In this document: in pieces, positions 13,842-17,312 of the stretch
Position numbering within the stretch: the stretch's first letter is position 1
How the letters are laid out: each line of letters begins with the position of its first letter
Source of the DNA: DATADD01 sp046262355
GTDB lineage: Bacteria; Actinomycetota; CADDZG01; WHSQ01
Length of the DNA: 17,312 bases
Direction of reading: 5' to 3'
NCBI GenBank assembly: GCA_046262355.1
Contig: JBHEMX010000065.1
Coordinates: 1 to 17,312 of the forward strand
The notes under the pieces: model-generated
Databases searched by the model: none
What the model was told of the DNA's origin: nothing
The model's input: only the letters and a program-made list of their open reading frames with translations
Position numbers and translations under genes: made by a program

Positions 13842-15191
13842 CTAGAGGCTCCAGATCTCCTCGCGCTTCCCTGCGACGAGACGGGCCGCGACGTCGACGC
13901 CCATCTTGACCGCGTGATCCATGTTGCCGATCTCGTAGCGCCACGACCCGAAGCGTCCGCGCGAATAGATGTCGTGCGCCATGAGCCAAGGGTGGATCGT
14001 CCCCAGGGATCCGTCGCGCCGCAGCGTCGGCACCGGGTAGGCATAGTCGATGTCGATGACGTGCATCGACGCGACCGTGGGACGGCCCTCCACGACGCCG
14101 GCCGCGCGCAAGCCTGCTTCGACGCGCTCCTCCAGGCCGTCGCGCACCTCAGGCTTGTAGCGCGAGTAGGACACCTCGGTCATGTACGCGCAGTAGCGAC
14201 CGGAGTCGCCGTCGGGAACGTTGGCGGGAGAGTACTTGGCGAAGTTGGTTGCCCGATAGAACGGCGCAGCATCCTGTGGGAAGTACATCCACGACTTGTC
14301 GTCCTTGAGCGGCTCCTCATAGCCGATGCCGACCATGTAGACGCCGTTGTGCTCGAGCTCGTCGGCCGCGGCGCGCACGTCGTCGGGGCAGTGCAGCAGG
14401 GACCGCACGAACCGGTCGATCGGCATCGTCGACACGAGCCGGTCGTAGCTCTCCGTGCCGCCGTCCGCGAACGTGAGTCGCTTGGCCTCGGCGTCGACCT
14501 GCACGAGCTCGCGGCCATACGAGACGCGTTCCCGCAGACGCGCCGCCAGGCGCCTGTAGATCTCGCCGGTCCCTCCCTCCGCAGGGAACATGAAGAGGTT
14601 GTTGGGTCCCCACGCCGCGTCGTCCTCCTCGAATATGAGGCTACGCAGGGCGCGCCGATGGTCGACGACGCTGACTCGCTCGGCGATCCAGTGTGACGCC
14701 ATGCGCTCCGGCGGCGTGGCCCACACCTTGAAGTTGTAGGGACGCATGAAGTGGTGCGTGATGCCTCCGCCGAACGTCGCCTCCATCCACAGCGCGAAGT
14801 CCATGCTCGGGTTCCCACCGGATGCCTCGATAAGGCCGAGAACGCACTCGTAGGCCACCTCGGAGGGGAGGTGGCGGAGGTTGTTCTGGAACGGATAAGG
14901 GACCCACCGGTCGTCGAAGCGAACGTAAGAGGAACGCTCGTGACGGTAGACCTCGTCACTCATCACCTCCTCGAGCAGACGGTCGAACTCGCCGAAATGG
15001 CTGAATACGACATGACCGCCGTGATCCCAGGTGAAGCCCTGCGGATCGAAGATCGAAGAAGCGAGGCCGCCGGCTATGGAGGACCGTTCGAGAATGGTCC
15101 AGTTGTCGTGTCCGAGAGCGGACAGCTCCCGGCCGCAGGCCAGCCCACATGGTCCTGCGCCGATGATCACTACACGGGGTGTGTCGGTCAC
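13842..15191 (-). CDS. glf: UDP-galactopyranose mutase, resembling the eukaryotic type
   Basis: From GTG 15191 the 449-residue flavoprotein has the FAD motif GAGPCG (residues 11-16) and a histidine loop WDHGGHVVFSHF (55-66). Blocks I recognise from fungal UDP-galactopyranose mutases are SYVRFDDRWVPYPFQNN (88-104), HFMRPYNFKVWA (147-158), WGPNNLFMFPAEGGTG (194-209), WMYFPQDAAPFYRATNF (301-317) and SRGRFGSWRYEIGNMDH (410-426). Arg150 and Arg313 match the arginines that hold the substrate diphosphate. The enzyme converts UDP-galactopyranose to UDP-galactofuranose through a flavin-sugar adduct in the cytoplasm. Bacterial enzymes such as E. coli Glf are shorter and much less similar. The GTG start has AGGAG ten bases upstream. 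The longer frame from 15257 adds only basic residues. A related FAD oxidoreductase with another substrate remains possible. Confidence 0.82.
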   Translation of the reverse strand: MTDTPRVVIIGAGPCGLACGRELSALGHDNWTILERSSIAGGLASSIFDPQGFTWDHGGHVVFSHFGEFDRLLEEVMSDEVYRHERSSYVRFDDRWVPYPFQNNLRHLPSEVAYECVLGLIEASGGNPSMDFALWMEATFGGGITHHFMRPYNFKVWATPPERMASHWIAERVSVVDHRRALRSLIFEEDDAAWGPNNLFMFPAEGGTGEIYRRLAARLRERVSYGRELVQVDAEAKRLTFADGGTESYDRLVSTMPIDRFVRSLLHCPDDVRAAADELEHNGVYMVGIGYEEPLKDDKSWMYFPQDAAPFYRATNFAKYSPANVPDGDSGRYCAYMTEVSYSRYKPEVRDGLEERVEAGLRAAGVVEGRPTVASMHVIDIDYAYPVPTLRRDGSLGTIHPWLMAHDIYSRGRFGSWRYEIGNMDHAVKMGVDVAARLVAGKREEIWSL

Positions 15192-15300
15192 GGTCGTGAT
15201 TCTCCTGCACTCGGCCTTCGACGTGGCGTATCTGCGCCTCCGGAGCGCGCAAACCAAGGAAGGGTGGGCCGCCGTCGGGCAGTCTATCCACTAAAAGGGG

Positions 15301-15306
15301 CATACT
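15301..15306 (+). promoter_or_regulatory. Candidate -10 of the glycosyltransferase gene, leaderless arrangement
   Basis: CATACT is followed by six bases and then GTG 15313, the same spacing as at the cyclase and lipoprotein genes. AAAAGGGG just upstream (15293-15300) could act as a Shine-Dalgarno sequence, but its 12-base spacing is long. The promoter and ribosome-binding readings exclude each other in part. The intergenic region 15192-15312 must also hold the mutase promoter, which I cannot identify. Confidence 0.3.
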
Positions 15307-15312
15307 CCCGTC

Positions 15313-16080
15313 GTGGACTCTCCTCCGGCTCTCCAGGTACTGGGTGTAAGGGTCGCCCGGCTCGACCCGGCGGCGGCCCTGTCGGAGATCGAGCGACTAT
15401 ACGAGAAAGGGACGCCGGCGTCGGTGGTTCATGTGAACGCTCACACGCTCAACCTGGCGGCCGAGGACCCCTCCTACCGGGCCGTGCTGAAAAGCGCCGG
15501 CCTGGTCCTCAACGACGGCAAGGGGATCATGCTGGCCGCGCGCCTCCAGGGCTACAGGTTCCCCGCAGATCTGAACGGCAACTTCTTCGGTCCCCGCCTT
15601 CTGGAACTGGCTGCGTCGCGTGGGTGGTCCGTGTTCTTTCTGGGGGCCGCACCCGGAATAGCCGAGACCGCGGCACGCTGTCTGAGCGATCGCATCGCCG
15701 GGCTCCAGGTGGTGGGCGTGAGGGATGGACATTTCGGCCGCGAGCAGGACGCCGAGGTCGCCGAGGAGATCAGGGCCACCGGCGCAGGCCTGGTTCTGGT
15801 GGCGCGAGGCAACCCCTTGCAAGAGCGCTGGTTGCACCGCTGGCTGCCGGCCACCGGCGCCCGACTGGGCACGGGAGTCGGCGCTTTCTTCGACTTCCAG
15901 GCCAGTGCCGTGCAGCGGGCGCCGGGGTGGATGAATCGCCTCGGCCTCGAATGGGCTCATCGCCTCGTCCTCGAGCCGCGCCGGATGTGGCGCCGCTATC
16001 TCGTCGGCAATCCGCTGTTTCTGGTCCGGGCGGCGCGCTCGGCGCGGATGCGCTCGTCGGTGCCCGGGGCAACGCCGTGA
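15313..16080 (+). CDS. WecG/TagA/CpsF family glycosyltransferase (GT26)
   Basis: The 255-residue product spans the whole family. It has VNAHTLNLAAED (residues 41-52), the acidic motif LNDGKGIMLAARLQG (66-80), the sequence WSVFFLGAAPGIAETAA, the block RGNPLQERWL, and a C-terminal region with GVGAFFDFQASAVQRAPGWM and LEWAHRLVLEPRRMWRRY. GT26 enzymes add ManNAcA, ManNAc or other sugars to polyprenyl-linked intermediates at the inner face of the membrane, early in the assembly of surface glycans. The sequence ADLNGNFF stands where many relatives have a more usual ERxxG-type segment, so the sugar donor cannot be inferred. The GTG start has only a distant purine-rich stretch. The end overlaps the HAD gene within GTGA at 16077-16080, implying coupling. 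Confidence 0.9.
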   Translation: MDSPPALQVLGVRVARLDPAAALSEIERLYEKGTPASVVHVNAHTLNLAAEDPSYRAVLKSAGLVLNDGKGIMLAARLQGYRFPADLNGNFFGPRLLELAASRGWSVFFLGAAPGIAETAARCLSDRIAGLQVVGVRDGHFGREQDAEVAEEIRATGAGLVLVARGNPLQERWLHRWLPATGARLGTGVGAFFDFQASAVQRAPGWMNRLGLEWAHRLVLEPRRMWRRYLVGNPLFLVRAARSARMRSSVPGATP

Positions 16081-16766
16081 GCCTTGGATCACCGGTGCGC
16101 CCGGCCATGCTCTTCGACCTCGACGGCACCCTCGTGGACAGCGTCTACCAGCATGTCCTGGCGTGGCAGGAGGCTCTCGAACGAGCGGGAATCGCGCTGT
16201 CGGTGTGGCGGATACACCGCAAGATCGGGATGTCGGGAGGGCTGTTCGCAAACGCGCTGCTGCGTGAGACGGGCCGGCCGGTGACCGTGGACATGGCGTC
16301 CGACCTCGGGCGGCTCCACGCAGAGGCCTATGCGCGCACGGTTCGGGGGGTACGGCCACTCCCCGGGGCGCGGGATCTCCTCCGCTATCTGACCGAGCAG
16401 GAGGTGCCGTGGGCGGTGGCGACCAGCGGGAGGCTTGCCAGCGCCGGCCCGGTCCTCGAGCTGCTCGGGATTCCACCCGAGGTTCCCGTGGTCACCCGCG
16501 ACGACGTCCTCTACGCGAAACCCGACCCCGATCTGTTCGTGGCCGCGGCCGAGCGTTTGGGGACCGACATCACCGAGGCGATAGTGGTGGGTGACAGCGT
16601 GTGGGACCTCCTCGCCGCGCGCCGGGCACGCGCCCTCGGAGTGGGGTTGTTGTCGGGAGGCTACGGAGAGCACGAGCTCCTCCAGGCGGGCGCCTACCGT
16701 GTCTACGCAGATCCCGCCGGCCTTCTGGATCACCTCGACGAGGTCGGAGTGCGAGCCCCCGTCTGA
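16077..16766 (+). CDS. HAD-superfamily phosphatase (Gph/beta-phosphoglucomutase-like)
   Basis: From GTG 16077 the 229-residue product has all HAD motifs. Motif I is MLFDLDGTLVDS with nucleophile Asp14 and acid/base Asp16, motif II is the Ser in WAVATSGR, motif III is the Lys in YAKPDPDLF, and motif IV is IVVGDSVWDLLAARRA. A helical cap between motifs I and II fits the phosphoglycolate phosphatase/beta-phosphoglucomutase group, which act on small phosphates, often sugar phosphates. GTGA overlaps the glycosyltransferase stop, so the two genes are probably translationally coupled and it may handle a nucleotide-sugar precursor; the substrate is not determined. The frame is open far upstream (to 14751), but that part lies over other genes and has no HAD similarity. 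Confidence 0.88.
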   Translation: MSLGSPVRPAMLFDLDGTLVDSVYQHVLAWQEALERAGIALSVWRIHRKIGMSGGLFANALLRETGRPVTVDMASDLGRLHAEAYARTVRGVRPLPGARDLLRYLTEQEVPWAVATSGRLASAGPVLELLGIPPEVPVVTRDDVLYAKPDPDLFVAAAERLGTDITEAIVVGDSVWDLLAARRARALGVGLLSGGYGEHELLQAGAYRVYADPAGLLDHLDEVGVRAPV

Positions 16767-16876
16767 GGGGGGACCCAACAGCTTTCCTTTCGTATCCACA
16801 AACCCGACGAGTGGCTGTCCATCGCGGCCTGAAATCCCCCGCCTCCGGTCGTGGCGGCTCGCGGCTGTCTGGCAAT
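16767..16876. other. Intergenic stretch after the HAD gene
   Basis: This is the first part of the 254-base gap before the next gene. I see no coding signal. The only structure is a weak inverted repeat, CCGCC at 16839-16843 and GGCGG at 16853-16857 with a nine-base loop and no T tract, which could be a poor terminator. Confidence 0.3.
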
Positions 16877-16904
16877 TAAAGGAAAAAGAGCGGGGCGACG
16901 ATAG
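16877..16904 (+). promoter_or_regulatory. Candidate sigma-28/WhiG-type promoter for the riboswitch transcript
   Basis: TAAA at 16877-16880 and GACGATAG at 16897-16904 are separated by 16 bases. They match the sigma-28/FliA/WhiG consensus TAAA-N15-GCCGATAA in four of four and six of eight positions. Transcription would begin near 16911, just ahead of the hairpin and the riboswitch. The surrounding A-rich tract contrasts with the GC-rich background. The assignment rests on consensus matching only. Confidence 0.4.
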
Positions 16905-16914
16905 ACCACTCAGA

Positions 16915-16930
16915 GAGGTCAACAGACCTC
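16915..16930 (+). promoter_or_regulatory. Hairpin ahead of the riboswitch, candidate alternative structure
   Basis: GAGGTC (16915-16920) and GACCTC (16925-16930) form a perfect 6-bp stem with the loop AACA. Its 3' arm contains CCTC, which can also pair with CGAGG at 17008-17012 at the ribosome binding site, so the two pairings are mutually exclusive. That is the layout expected for a switching element. Confidence 0.5.
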
Positions 16931-17012
16931 GAGCGATAAAGGCAAACCCATCGCGAGATGGGGGCGCAAAGCCAGGGACCTCTCAGGAGGCCGCCCAGCT
17001 TCCGAACCGAGG
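16927..17012 (+). ncRNA. Cyclic di-GMP-I riboswitch (GEMM-I)
   Basis: The aptamer core is AAAGGCAAACC (16938-16948), a stem CCCATC/GATGGG with the GNRA tetraloop GCGA (16947-16962), and GGCGCAAAGCC (16963-16973). Next comes a second stem-loop with CCTC/GAGG arms (16979-16990), closed by GGG/CCC, then CCGAACC (17002-17008). GGCAAAC, the GNRA-capped helix and GCGCAAAGCC are the conserved signature of the class I c-di-GMP riboswitch. CCTCG (16927-16931) and CGAGG (17008-17012) can close the element, and the latter overlaps the Shine-Dalgarno sequence GAGGAG (17009-17014) of the downstream gene. Ligand binding would then reduce translation; the sign of the control is inferred. Confidence 0.88.
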
Positions 17013-17020
17013 AGTTGCAG

Positions 17021-17312
17021 ATGCCCCAGGCAGATTCCCGAGGCTCAGCGCCCATCCAGGCACAACCACCTTGCCACGCGGCCCCGGCGGTAGGTTTGCG
17101 AGCCCGACCACGCAGAGCATGCTCGCTTGTGCTGGCCTCACCCATGTGCGCAACGGCGCTGCTCCATGTCGGCGTGGCCGAGGCGGGAGCCCTTTCTCCG
17201 CCGCAAAAGACGATCTTCATCACCGCCAACCTTCAAGAAGGCTTTAACGACCGCGATCTGAAGAACATGCGGGAGCTGCCGATCTTCGTAGGTCGCGTGC
17301 TATCCCGGGTTC
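17021..17312 (+). CDS. Exported protein under riboswitch control, N-terminal fragment (possible EEP-family nuclease)
   Basis: ATG 17021 follows GAGGAG (17009-17014) at six bases and opens a frame that runs 97 codons to the window edge without a stop. Residues 1-33 are polar and end basic (RARPRR). A moderately hydrophobic segment follows (about 34-56, with AEAG as a possible cleavage region), suggesting a signal peptide with a long N-region. The mature start TIFITANLQEGFNDRDLKNMRELPIFVGRVLSRV resembles the first strand and helix of endonuclease/exonuclease/phosphatase-family proteins, where Asn-Leu follows the strand and a catalytic Glu comes later, outside this window. The family call is tentative. 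The upstream c-di-GMP riboswitch indicates control by that messenger, as is common for secreted or surface proteins. Confidence 0.7.
   Translation, partial: MPQADSRGSAPIQAQPPCHAAPAVGLRARPRRACSLVLASPMCATALLHVGVAEAGALSPPQKTIFITANLQEGFNDRDLKNMRELPIFVGRVLSRV

Noticed and set aside
14751..16076. Upstream extension of the HAD frame
   Set aside because: It overlaps the mutase and glycosyltransferase genes and shows no family similarity; the HAD fold begins right after GTG 16077.
1..17312. CRISPR array, tRNA or insertion sequence
   Set aside because: No regularly spaced repeats, tRNA-like arms with TTCGAATC-type loops, transposase motifs or flanking inverted repeats were seen.

Overview
The window is a GC-rich chromosomal segment. 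Class III cyclase/AAA fusions, GTG starts inside GTGA overlaps, probable leaderless starts and a type I c-di-GMP riboswitch together suggest an uncultured actinobacterial lineage. The taxon is inferred; no rRNA or other marker gene is present. I see no tRNA, rRNA, CRISPR array, insertion sequence or phage gene.

Layout. 1-368: tail of a polysaccharide flippase, followed by a hairpin. 446-1977: a YjbQ-family protein coupled to a two-domain ChrA transporter. 2001-2924 (minus): a sulfotransferase. 3101-5871 (plus): a possible 20-codon leader, an O-antigen polymerase/ligase-like membrane protein, and a coupled second sulfotransferase. 5862-10785 (minus): a Thr-type sulfatase-fold enzyme, a canonical Cys-type sulfatase, and a zinc ribbon/cyclase/AAA ATPase regulator. 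10878-12557 (plus): a lipoprotein alkaline-phosphatase-superfamily enzyme whose domain order looks permuted. 12607-13806 (plus): an SQD1-like UDP-sulfoquinovose synthase, convergent with 13842-15191 (minus), a UDP-galactopyranose mutase that resembles the eukaryotic type. 15313-16766 (plus): a WecG/TagA/CpsF glycosyltransferase coupled to a HAD phosphatase. 16767-17312: a sigma-28/WhiG-like promoter candidate, a c-di-GMP-I riboswitch, and the first 97 codons of an exported protein, possibly an endonuclease/exonuclease/phosphatase-family enzyme.

Taken together, the genes look like part of a cell-surface glycan locus with a strong sulfur theme. The flippase, polymerase and glycosyltransferase would build and export a polymer. 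The SQD1-like enzyme would supply a sulfonated sugar (UDP-sulfoquinovose) and the mutase UDP-galactofuranose. Two sulfotransferases could add sulfate esters, while the sulfatase and two other superfamily hydrolases could remodel sulfated or phosphorylated groups. The cyclase fusion and the c-di-GMP riboswitch suggest nucleotide second-messenger control nearby. No experiment or database search supports this reading; it rests on motifs recognised in the translated sequence.
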